Positions 1-8,609 of a DNA stretch of 48,716 bases are shown here, in pieces. The stretch comes from Isotricha intestinalis (lineage: Eukaryota; Ciliophora; Litostomatea; Vestibuliferida; Isotrichidae): assembly GCA_023807065.1 (NCBI GenBank), contig JAJJLU010000422.1:1-48716 (forward strand), read 5' to 3'. Made by a program: the position numbers and the translations under genes. Position 1 is the stretch's first letter; the number at the start of each line of letters is the position of its first letter. The notes under the pieces were generated by a model, which worked only from the letters and a program-made list of their open reading frames with translations, did not search any database and was not told the DNA's origin.

Positions 1-177
1 CCTTGTTGTAAATTATATATTATTTTCAATTATATATTATTATATATTTCTTTATTATTATTTTTTTAATTTTTTCATTGAATATATTTTTAATATGGGG
101 TTTTTAAATTTTACATTTATTTATTATATATTTTTATTATTTATTTAATATTAAATATATTCTTTTGTCTTTTTAAA
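1..177. other. AT-rich left edge, no gene
   Basis: The left edge is low-complexity A/T sequence upstream of the first gene. There is no telomeric repeat here (one GGGG followed by T's near position 97 is isolated), so the chromosome continues to the left. It presumably contains the promoter and 5' leader of the gene starting at 178, but I see no specific motif. Confidence 0.6.
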
Positions 178-3100
178 ATGATAAATAATAAATCAGTTTT
201 TAATATTTTTCAAAAAAAAATATCTATATTGACAAAGATTTTAGTTTTATTTCATTATTCAATTCACACAAATACAATTTTTATATTTTTAATGATAATA
301 CCAAAATATATTCCAATTTTAATAATAACTTCAAATTTAATTTTAAAAAATGATAAATTAAATGATTCTTCAATTTTTATTAAAAAAATATTATTGAAAT
401 TTACTTTATTTAATTTATTAGAAAAAATTACTTTTAATACTTATTTAATATTCATTATTATCATATTTTTATCAGAAATTATTTTTGTTTTTTATATTAT
501 AAAATATTTATATTTTTTTAAACACAATAAAAAAAATATTAAATTAGAAATTTATCCAAAAATAATGTTTTATATAAATTCTCTTTTTTCTCAATTTTTA
601 TGTGAATTTTTTTCTTTTATATTTATAATAATATTTAGAAAAAAAATAGATTATAATATAATTCAAAATGAGAATTCTTTTCCAATATTAAAACAAAAAA
701 ATATTAATATAAATCTTCTAATTGTTTTAAGTATTTTTCATTCTTTAGGAATATTATTTCTTTTATTTTTTACTTTTTATTCTTATATAATAGTTAATTC
801 AGTTTTTAAAACAACATTAAATACATTAAATATAAAACATAGACAAATATTTTATAATTTCGTTTTATTAAATTTTTATTCTTCTTTTTATTATTATGAA
901 ATAGTACTCAATCAAAATTTAAGAAAAGTAATTAAAGTGATTTTTGTATTATTAATATTTACTTTTTTAATAATTGAAATTTTAATTTGGCATTTTTACT
1001 TTGAAAAAGAAAATAAATTAACTTATTTATGTAGATTTTTAAATGAATTTAATTTAATTTCAATTATAGTTAATTTTTTATTATCTTTTCATTCATTTAA
1101 TTTTAAAAAATGGGAAATATTAATTATACTTTTTATCAATTTTTTAATCACATATCTTTTTTTAAATCTTTTAATACATTTAAGAGAATATCATTTTTTG
1201 AAAAAATCAGAATATTATTTATTTAATGAATTAGAAATTTCAAATTTAAATGAAACATTAGAATGTTATATTTTTATTTTAGATAAAATATATACAATTC
1301 AAACAAAAGAAAAAGGAATAATAGATTTAATTCAAATATCAAAAAAACATATGAAAAACTGTTTAAATGAAAATTGTAAATGTAAATTAATAGAATTTAT
1401 TCCTGAATGGAATACTAAAATTAACGAAGAATATTCAATTAAATTTTTACAAGGTTTTGGTTTTTTAATGGATTCTACTTTTATTAATGTTGAAATTTAT
1501 AATAATTTTAAATTTATTTTATTTTTAATTGAATATTTTTCTCATACTAAAGAAAATATTATTTTTTCTTTATGTTTTTGTTTAAGTCATTTATCTTCTA
1601 ATTTAAAAAGATTTAATTATATTGATTATTTCGAATTATATAATCTTACTTTACATTATATTGAATTATTAAATAATAAAGAAAAAGAAAATTGTAATGA
1701 AATTAAGTTTAAAAGTTTATATGATAATATTCAAGAAAGAATTGTTTTTAAGAAAAATATTATTAAATATTGTAACAATATAAATAATATAATTGATTCA
1801 AAAATTAAATTTGAAAATTCTTTAAAATTCGAATTAGATGATTTTCAAAATGAAATTTTAGATATTAATTCAGTTTTTATTAATAGAAATTTTTTTTTAA
1901 TAATATTAAATCAATTAAAAGAATTAAATAAAATATCTGATGTAGTTCATCATAATTTAATAAAAAATCATTCAACAAAAAAATTAATTGATTTTCATTA
2001 TATTATCTTTTTATTTTATTATATTTTTTGTGATAATATACCAGAAAAAATCATAGATTCATTTAATACTCTTTTAAACGGAGATTCATTTAAAAATATT
2101 TCTTTAAATGAAATGAATAAAAAATTTGATTTAATAATAGAAAATTATATTTCTTCAGTTGAAAAACATAATTATATGATAATAGGATGTTCAAATGGAA
2201 TAAAAATAAAATATATTTCTCCTAATTTAAGTAATAAATTAGGTTATAATTCTACAAAAATTAAAAATGAAGATTTTTATAATTTATTTCCTAAAGAATT
2301 AAGAGAACCTCATACTAAATCTATGTTAAATTATATTACTATTCATCAAAATTTTTATATTAAAAAAAAAATATTCTTATTTGATAAAAATGAAAATTCT
2401 TTTAAATTTTTTATGAAAAGTTGTGTTTTACCTATTTTATCTAAACATCTAAATATTATTATTGAATTTTTTCTTAGAAAGAAAAATGATGTATTCTTTA
2501 TTCTTGATCAAGATTTTCATCAAATTAGTTTAAGTAAAACTATAGAAAATAAATATAATATTAATTTAGATTTGTTAAGAAAATGTGATACTGAATTAAT
2601 TGATTTATTTGCTCTTCATAAAAATAATATTAAAAAATCTTTTCAATATAGTTTAAATATTATCGATAAAAAAAATCAAAAATTAAAACATGATGTTTTA
2701 GAATATTATAATTCTTTATTATTTAATTTAAATAATTCACTTTATGATAAGTACTATCAAGATTTAAATTATAAATTAAACAAAAATTCTTTTAGATTTA
2801 TTCACCGAAGAGTTAATTCTTTATTAAAAGACAAGGATAAAAAATTTCAAAATAAAGAAGTTTTTAAAGCAGAAATATCAAAAATTTCATTTTTACAAAA
2901 TATAATAAAATCACTAAGTAAATTAAATGATAATTTATCAAAAGAGAATAAAATTCAAACTTTAATAGATACAATATTAAATTTAAATTCCAATACAGAG
3001 CAACCAATTAATAAAAAAGAACCTTTGAAAAAGAAAATTTCAAATGGTTCATTTTTAATGAACAAAAAGGATTCTTCAATAATAATTGAATTAATATGTA

Positions 3101-5556
3101 AAATAAAATTTATATATAATATTCCAATATATATATTTAAATTAATTGAAAAAGAAGAAAAAAAAAAAAATGAAAATTATGATATAAATATTCAAAAAAT
3201 AATAAACAAAAGAACACAATTAATGAATAATAATAATAAAAGTCCTTTATTTTCTCCTTTAAGAAAATATTCAGATAAATCTCAAAAATTATTATTTATT
3301 TCTCCTAAAACTTCTACAATTAATATTAAACATATTAATTCATTTAATAATATTTCTCCTTTGCCAATGACTCAAAATGAAAAAATAAAAGATAAAGATT
3401 TTAATCTGAATAATTTTATAGATATTTTTTCAGAAAAAGAAGAAAAAAGAAATACATATAAAATATTAATAAATATAGAAAAATTATTAGTAACTTTAAG
3501 TGTAATAATAACAATATATTTATTTTATTTAAAAAATAATTACATAAAAAAAGTAGATGTAATAAATGATTTCTTTGGAAGAATAACATTTATAAGAGAT
3601 AAAATAACAACTTTATATTCAACTTTAATTTCAGGAATTTATGAAAGTAAAAGATTAACAGAAATGAATTTACCAAAAGAAAATTATAATTTACATATTT
3701 ATAGTACAATTTATTTTTTACAAGATGCAAAAATTAGATTTTGGAATGGAGCTTTTATGTATGATAAATATTTAAGTAAAAACAGAATCAATATATTATT
3801 TTCTAATTTCATTAAAAATACAAAAAATTGGGAAATTAAAAATGAATCAAGTGATTTTTTCCCTGAATTAAATTATATTTTATTTTTAGTTACTCAATCT
3901 TTAAATGAAAAATTTATTTTAAAAAACTTTGAAGAAGATATTAATCAATTGTTTCATAAGAATTATTTAAAAAATCCTAAAAAATTTATTAATACTTTTT
4001 TCATGAAAGGTTTATTTTATTTATATAATAATTTTAACTTAAATTTTAATGTTATGATGAGTGAATTAAAAGAAAAAGTTAGTTCTGATTTGTTTAATTT
4101 TTTGTCAAAAGGACAAAGAAAAATTTATTTATTTGATATTTTATGGATTATTATTGATATATTTATTTTTATTGATGCTTTCTTTATTTTTAATTATTTT
4201 AATAGAAATATATTTAAAATTATTATATCTTTATTTTATCATGGGAATAAAATTTCTAAAAATTCAGAAAAAAATAAATATGAAAATTTTTATATGAAAA
4301 AGAAAATTAAATCTTATCTTGATTTAATTGATAATTTTAATATAGAGACAAAAAATTATTTAAATTCATTTCAAAATGATTATACTAATTCAATTCAAAC
4401 AAGTACAATTTCTTTATTTAATACTCAAAATATATTTAAATTTCAAGAAGAAAATCAACAATCTATAATATTAAATTTAAATAATAATAATATTAATCAA
4501 TCTTCAAATATATCTTTTATAAATAATAGTTTAATGAATAATACAAATAATAATTTATTAAATAATTCTTCTATTTTAAATGAAGATATGAATAATAATA
4601 AAAAGTCAAAAAATTCAAAAAAAAAAAAAGTAAAAAATCATAAAGAAAAAAAAAATAATGATAATAAAAAAGTTAAAAAAGAAATTTTAATAACACCAGA
4701 AACTTTATTAACTTTCTTAATGAAGAAAACTATTATTTTATCTCATATAATATTAATATCATTTATAATATTATTTATAATATCAATGATAATAGGATAT
4801 TTTCATTTTTTTAGTTCAACATATTATGAAAATAAAGTAAGAAATTTAAATAATATTTTCATTGTTTTTGTAGATTTTTTTTTTGAAATTCCATATATTT
4901 TTAATAATATAAGAATAAGTATTTTTATAGGAGAACCAATATTAAATTTTATGAATAATTTAAGTATTCATTATAATGAAATTCAAAAAAAATTCTTTAA
5001 ACAAACTTCATCTTCTTATTTTAAAACATATGAAAATATATATTTTTTATATGAACAATTAAATCTTCAAATGAATTCAACCAAAATAAATTTAAATTAT
5101 TTATGTAATAATAATTCAATGTGTTTAAATTTTTTAGAAAAAAAAAATGGTTATTGTTCAGGAAATATTATTTTATGTCATCAATTAATGTATCAAAAAT
5201 ATATAACAATAATTAATGATATTAAAAGTTTTAATAATAATTTTACTATTGATTCTCTTAAAATATTTTCTAATCGAAATGATTTTACTTCTCTTCAACA
5301 ATATTCTGAATTTGTTTTCAATCAAATTCAATATAAATTTTATGTTTGTCTTACTTTAGATTTTGAAAAATTTAAAAAATTTATGAATAGATTAAATATT
5401 ATTCTTAATATTCTTTTATTTGGATTTCAATTTATTTTACTTTCTATTTTTTTCCTTATTATGGGTTATTATATGTTTAATACTGTAAAATATGCGAAGA
5501 ATGGAAAAAAATTATTTAAAACTGCTTTTTTTAAAGATTCAATTAATTATTATTAA
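178..5556 (+). CDS. PAS-domain multi-pass membrane protein, tmcB-like (paralogue 1)
   Basis: A 1,792-residue membrane protein of the type often labelled 'tiny macrocysts protein B-like' or 'PAS domain S-box' in protists. The N-terminal 340 residues carry about seven to nine hydrophobic segments. A cytosolic part follows with a Cys cluster near residue 396 (NENCKCKL). A PAS-like module lies at about 665-720, recognisable from ISPNLSNKLGYN followed by the family signature FPKELREPHTKSM. The C-terminal half has four further hydrophobic helices near 1100, 1315-1340, 1515-1545 and 1740-1770, separated by two Asn-rich loops, one of them basic (about 1470-1500). No cyclase, kinase or channel pore is visible, so the signalling output is unknown. 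The start is the ATG after an A-rich leader and the stop is TAA. Two paralogues lie in this window at 16487-21943 and 23904-29369; this copy is the most divergent. Family assignment is by architecture and the PAS signature. Confidence 0.8.
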   Translation: MINNKSVFNIFQKKISILTKILVLFHYSIHTNTIFIFLMIIPKYIPILIITSNLILKNDKLNDSSIFIKKILLKFTLFNLLEKITFNTYLIFIIIIFLSEIIFVFYIIKYLYFFKHNKKNIKLEIYPKIMFYINSLFSQFLCEFFSFIFIIIFRKKIDYNIIQNENSFPILKQKNININLLIVLSIFHSLGILFLLFFTFYSYIIVNSVFKTTLNTLNIKHRQIFYNFVLLNFYSSFYYYEIVLNQNLRKVIKVIFVLLIFTFLIIEILIWHFYFEKENKLTYLCRFLNEFNLISIIVNFLLSFHSFNFKKWEILIILFINFLITYLFLNLLIHLREYHFLKKSEYYLFNELEISNLNETLECYIFILDKIYTIQTKEKGIIDLIQISKKHMKNCLNENCKCKLIEFIPEWNTKINEEYSIKFLQGFGFLMDSTFINVEIYNNFKFILFLIEYFSHTKENIIFSLCFCLSHLSSNLKRFNYIDYFELYNLTLHYIELLNNKEKENCNEIKFKSLYDNIQERIVFKKNIIKYCNNINNIIDSKIKFENSLKFELDDFQNEILDINSVFINRNFFLIILNQLKELNKISDVVHHNLIKNHSTKKLIDFHYIIFLFYYIFCDNIPEKIIDSFNTLLNGDSFKNISLNEMNKKFDLIIENYISSVEKHNYMIIGCSNGIKIKYISPNLSNKLGYNSTKIKNEDFYNLFPKELREPHTKSMLNYITIHQNFYIKKKIFLFDKNENSFKFFMKSCVLPILSKHLNIIIEFFLRKKNDVFFILDQDFHQISLSKTIENKYNINLDLLRKCDTELIDLFALHKNNIKKSFQYSLNIIDKKNQKLKHDVLEYYNSLLFNLNNSLYDKYYQDLNYKLNKNSFRFIHRRVNSLLKDKDKKFQNKEVFKAEISKISFLQNIIKSLSKLNDNLSKENKIQTLIDTILNLNSNTEQPINKKEPLKKKISNGSFLMNKKDSSIIIELICKIKFIYNIPIYIFKLIEKEEKKKNENYDINIQKIINKRTQLMNNNNKSPLFSPLRKYSDKSQKLLFISPKTSTINIKHINSFNNISPLPMTQNEKIKDKDFNLNNFIDIFSEKEEKRNTYKILINIEKLLVTLSVIITIYLFYLKNNYIKKVDVINDFFGRITFIRDKITTLYSTLISGIYESKRLTEMNLPKENYNLHIYSTIYFLQDAKIRFWNGAFMYDKYLSKNRINILFSNFIKNTKNWEIKNESSDFFPELNYILFLVTQSLNEKFILKNFEEDINQLFHKNYLKNPKKFINTFFMKGLFYLYNNFNLNFNVMMSELKEKVSSDLFNFLSKGQRKIYLFDILWIIIDIFIFIDAFFIFNYFNRNIFKIIISLFYHGNKISKNSEKNKYENFYMKKKIKSYLDLIDNFNIETKNYLNSFQNDYTNSIQTSTISLFNTQNIFKFQEENQQSIILNLNNNNINQSSNISFINNSLMNNTNNNLLNNSSILNEDMNNNKKSKNSKKKKVKNHKEKKNNDNKKVKKEILITPETLLTFLMKKTIILSHIILISFIILFIISMIIGYFHFFSSTYYENKVRNLNNIFIVFVDFFFEIPYIFNNIRISIFIGEPILNFMNNLSIHYNEIQKKFFKQTSSSYFKTYENIYFLYEQLNLQMNSTKINLNYLCNNNSMCLNFLEKKNGYCSGNIILCHQLMYQKYITIINDIKSFNNNFTIDSLKIFSNRNDFTSLQQYSEFVFNQIQYKFYVCLTLDFEKFKKFMNRLNIILNILLFGFQFILLSIFFLIMGYYMFNTVKYAKNGKKLFKTAFFKDSINYY

Positions 5557-5682
5557 TATATATTATAAAAAATATATTAAAAATAATATAAATATAAATA
5601 TACATTTGTGATAATATATTTTTTTATTGAAATATTATAAATAACATGAAATATTGTTAAAAAAATATAATAAAATTAATAA

Positions 5683-5712
5683 ATGGATAATTTAAATAAT
5701 ATTTTAAATTGA
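5683..5712 (+). other. Short upstream frame ending on a slippery heptamer
   Basis: An ATG at 5683 opens a nine-codon frame (MDNLNNILN) that stops at TGA 5710-5712. Its last two codons, with the base before them, form T TTA AAT (5703-5709), which matches the X XXY YYZ pattern of -1 slippery sites. A -1 slip there enters exactly the frame of the following gene and continues TTG ACC GTA CTT without a stop. A one-base deletion in the T run at 5702-5705 would look the same, so this may be a sequencing or assembly error. Confidence 0.3.
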
Positions 5713-5738
5713 CCGTACTTGAAAAAAATATAAAAAAA

Positions 5739-6272
5739 ATGATATACTCGAATGAATGTTCTTCAAATATATTTTATAAAGAAATATTAGACAATTATGA
5801 TAAAGAAAAGCAACAAAAAATATTAGAAAAATTAATAAATATAATAATAACAAATGAAAATAATAATTACTTTTATTCAGAAGAAGCAATAAAAGAAATA
5901 GAACAAGAATATAATAAAAATCAAGGAACATTTTATAATTTATCGATTATTTCTTCTTCAAATAATAATTCATCTCAAAATTTTAATTCTTTATTATCAA
6001 ATCATTTTTTAAATAATAATACTTCTTCAAAAGAAAGTTCAGAGATTTATGATAAAGAAATTTCAAATAATTCAAATTATAATAATAATAATTATAATTT
6101 TTTTAATGATTCTAATCCTGAAACTACTATTTCTAATAAAAATAACTTTGATGATGTTTATAATAATGTGATTTTTGAAATTTTAGATAATTTTAAAATT
6201 CAAAGTTGTAATTTGAATGAGAACGAAAAAAAAAATATTGTTATTAATATTATTAATTATGTTTATCAGTGA
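5739..6272 (+). CDS. Small Asn-rich protein of unknown function
   Basis: I do not recognise this 177-residue protein. The reading frame is open from 5709, but that position is TTG. The first ATG in frame is 5739, in the A-rich context (AAAAAAATG) typical of starts in this window. The alternative is a start at ATG 5683 joined by a -1 shift. The stop is TGA. The protein has a helical block near its N-terminus (YKEILDNYDKEKQQKI), a long Asn/Ser-rich low-complexity middle, and a helical C-terminal block containing IFEILDNFKI. The two blocks share EILDN(Y/F) followed by an Ile/Asn-rich helix, suggesting an old internal duplication of a short helical module. There is no signal peptide or membrane segment. 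It lies about 180 bp after the PAS gene on the same strand, and each probably has its own promoter. Confidence 0.55.
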   Translation: MIYSNECSSNIFYKEILDNYDKEKQQKILEKLINIIITNENNNYFYSEEAIKEIEQEYNKNQGTFYNLSIISSSNNNSSQNFNSLLSNHFLNNNTSSKESSEIYDKEISNNSNYNNNNYNFFNDSNPETTISNKNNFDDVYNNVIFEILDNFKIQSCNLNENEKKNIVINIINYVYQ

Positions 6273-6611
6273 TTAATTCATCTTCTTTTTTTTTGGAAAT
6301 TTTTTTTATTTATTTATTTAAAGAATTTTAAAAAATATTTAATTTTATTTTATTAAGTTTATTATTTTTGTTTTTTTTATTTCAAAATAAATAATTAATG
6401 ATATTAATAAATAATAAAAAAATTATAAAATAAATAAGGTATTAATTCTAAGTTTTAAAAGATAATAAAAAATATATTTAATAAAGATAGTAAATAATTA
6501 AGTTAATCACTTTTTTTACAATTTTTAAAAACATAATCTTAAAAAAGATAAAAAAAACAAAAGAATTATTGTATAAAATAAATTTAATAAAAGTAAATTT
6601 ATAAAAATATA
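6273..6611. other. Convergent intergenic region
   Basis: This 339-bp A/T-only stretch lies between the stops of two convergent genes. The side after the upstream gene begins T-rich, as downstream of other stops in this window. I see no gene, RNA or repeat. Confidence 0.5.
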
Positions 6612-8411
6612 TTAAATTTTTAAATTCCCATATTTTGTAAATAACTCTTCTAAATCACTTTTTATTTTAACAATGTCATTTTCATATTTTTCACTAATTC
6701 TTTTTTCACTTTCTAAAATATATTTTTGAACTCTTCCATCAATTAAATTTTGATATTTACTATATTGATCTTTAACATCAGAACTTAAAACTCCGATTTT
6801 TTTATCTAAAGAATCATTAATAACATTAGCTAAATTTTCCATATTTTTATTAACCATATCTTTCATTTTTTTAAAATCTTCTTCACATTCATTTTTAATT
6901 TTATTACTTACAATTTCTAATCTATTATTTAAACTTCCAGTATTATCATTATTATTATTATTATTTAAATTTTTTAATAAATTATTTATTTCTGGGTTTT
7001 CACTATTTGATAATTTACTAATTAAATCATTAACTATAGAATTCTTTTCAAATAAATCAATAATATCTTTTGAATTTATTTCAATTTGATTTTGGAATTT
7101 ATTTTCTAATTCATTTCTTTGCATAATAAATTGAGAATCATATTTATCAATAATACTTTTAATTTTATTATCAATCATAATTTCATTATTATTATTAAAT
7201 TTATCAAAATCATTATTAATATTATTAACTTTATCATTAATTGCTTTAACATCATCAATATTTTTATTCAAGTTATCATTTAAACTTTTAATAGAATCTT
7301 TTAAATAACTTTCTAATTCATCAATTATAGTTCTATTTTCATTAATATCACTTTTTAATAAAGAAAAATTTTCTTTAATTGCAGCATATTCTTTATTTGC
7401 TTCATTTTCAACTTTAATAAATCCTGCTTCAATAATTGATCTTATTGATTTAAATTCTGTATTATTATTTTCTTGATTTTTATTCATTAAATCTTTTAAT
7501 GTTTTTACATAATCTTTTATCATTGCTATTAAATTTTTTTCTGTTTCTAAACCATCTTTTTCTACTTTTTTAAATTTTTCATCATAAATTGCTAATAATT
7601 TATATATGTCATTATAAAATTTCTCATTTTGTAATTTTCTATTTTTTACTTCTTCATTTAAATTATTTTCTACTAATTCTGTTAATTTTTTTACTTGATT
7701 TATTTTCTGATTTAAATTCTCACTTTGTTTTTTTATAAAATTTAAATTTTCTGTTTTTATTTCACTTATTGCATTATCTAATTTATCTTCTATAAATTTA
7801 ATTTTTCCTAAAGTAAATTCTTGAAAATTTCCACTTTCTTGTTTTACTCCATTAATAAAAGTATTATTTTTATCATGTAAATTAAATAAAGTTGCAATTT
7901 TATCATTTACATTTTCATTATTTGATAAAATATTATTTTTAAATTCATTAAATACATTTATTGGAAGTAAAGAATTTTCAATTTTATTTTGACAATCATT
8001 TATTATTCCTGTTGTTTTTTCTTGGAATTTTAAATAATTATTAAATGACATTAATATATTTGTTAATTTAGTATCTTGGTCATTTATTTTTGAACTATTC
8101 ATTCTTATAATATTTTCTTGTTGAGATATAATTCTATTATAATCAATTATTTTATTTTGAAGTTCATTTTGATTTTGAAATTGATTCTTTATTAATTGTT
8201 TAATATTCTTTATTTCACTTATTATATAATTATTATTATTGTTTTCTATACTGAAAGTTGCACTATTATTAAAATTTTGAATTTCATTATAATTCATTAA
8301 TGCACTTTGAGATCTTTGAGATGGATTTCCATAATTTATTGTATTGTTAGGATTTGATTCTGGTAAATTTGGATAATAATTTAAAGGAGGAAGACTATTG
8401 TTTCTATTCAT
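6612..8411 (-). CDS. Coiled-coil protein of unknown function
   Basis: A 599-residue protein starting at ATG 8411 and ending in TAA. The first 60 residues are polar and rich in Asn, Pro and Ser, with QRSQSALMNY inside. From about residue 65 to the end it is almost entirely charged helix with heptad-like spacing of Leu/Ile, broken by short Asn runs, including one near residue 480-490. No catalytic motif, signal peptide or membrane segment is visible. The composition suggests a structural or scaffolding protein, for example of the cytoskeleton or cortex, but nothing in the sequence fixes this, and long coiled coils match one another by chance. It is followed on the same strand, about 200 bp upstream in map order, by the vWA gene. 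Confidence 0.7.
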   Translation of the reverse strand: MNRNNSLPPLNYYPNLPESNPNNTINYGNPSQRSQSALMNYNEIQNFNNSATFSIENNNNNYIISEIKNIKQLIKNQFQNQNELQNKIIDYNRIISQQENIIRMNSSKINDQDTKLTNILMSFNNYLKFQEKTTGIINDCQNKIENSLLPINVFNEFKNNILSNNENVNDKIATLFNLHDKNNTFINGVKQESGNFQEFTLGKIKFIEDKLDNAISEIKTENLNFIKKQSENLNQKINQVKKLTELVENNLNEEVKNRKLQNEKFYNDIYKLLAIYDEKFKKVEKDGLETEKNLIAMIKDYVKTLKDLMNKNQENNNTEFKSIRSIIEAGFIKVENEANKEYAAIKENFSLLKSDINENRTIIDELESYLKDSIKSLNDNLNKNIDDVKAINDKVNNINNDFDKFNNNNEIMIDNKIKSIIDKYDSQFIMQRNELENKFQNQIEINSKDIIDLFEKNSIVNDLISKLSNSENPEINNLLKNLNNNNNNDNTGSLNNRLEIVSNKIKNECEEDFKKMKDMVNKNMENLANVINDSLDKKIGVLSSDVKDQYSKYQNLIDGRVQKYILESEKRISEKYENDIVKIKSDLEELFTKYGNLKI

Positions 8412-8609
8412 TTAAAAAAAACAGTTTTATTTATAATTAATAAATATATTTATTTATATTAATAATAATAAAAATATAAAAATTAATTTTTAATTTTAAG
8501 AAATATTTAAATGTGAAATTTTATTTAATTTATATGATATTTTATTTGTATATTACTATATAATTTAAGGAATTTATATATTTAAAATTAATTAATTGGA
8601 ATTAAATTG

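Noticed and set aside
5704..5931. 75-residue minus-strand frame
   Set aside because: Antisense to the small Asn-rich gene and made up of Leu, Phe, Tyr and Ile, with no gene-like features.
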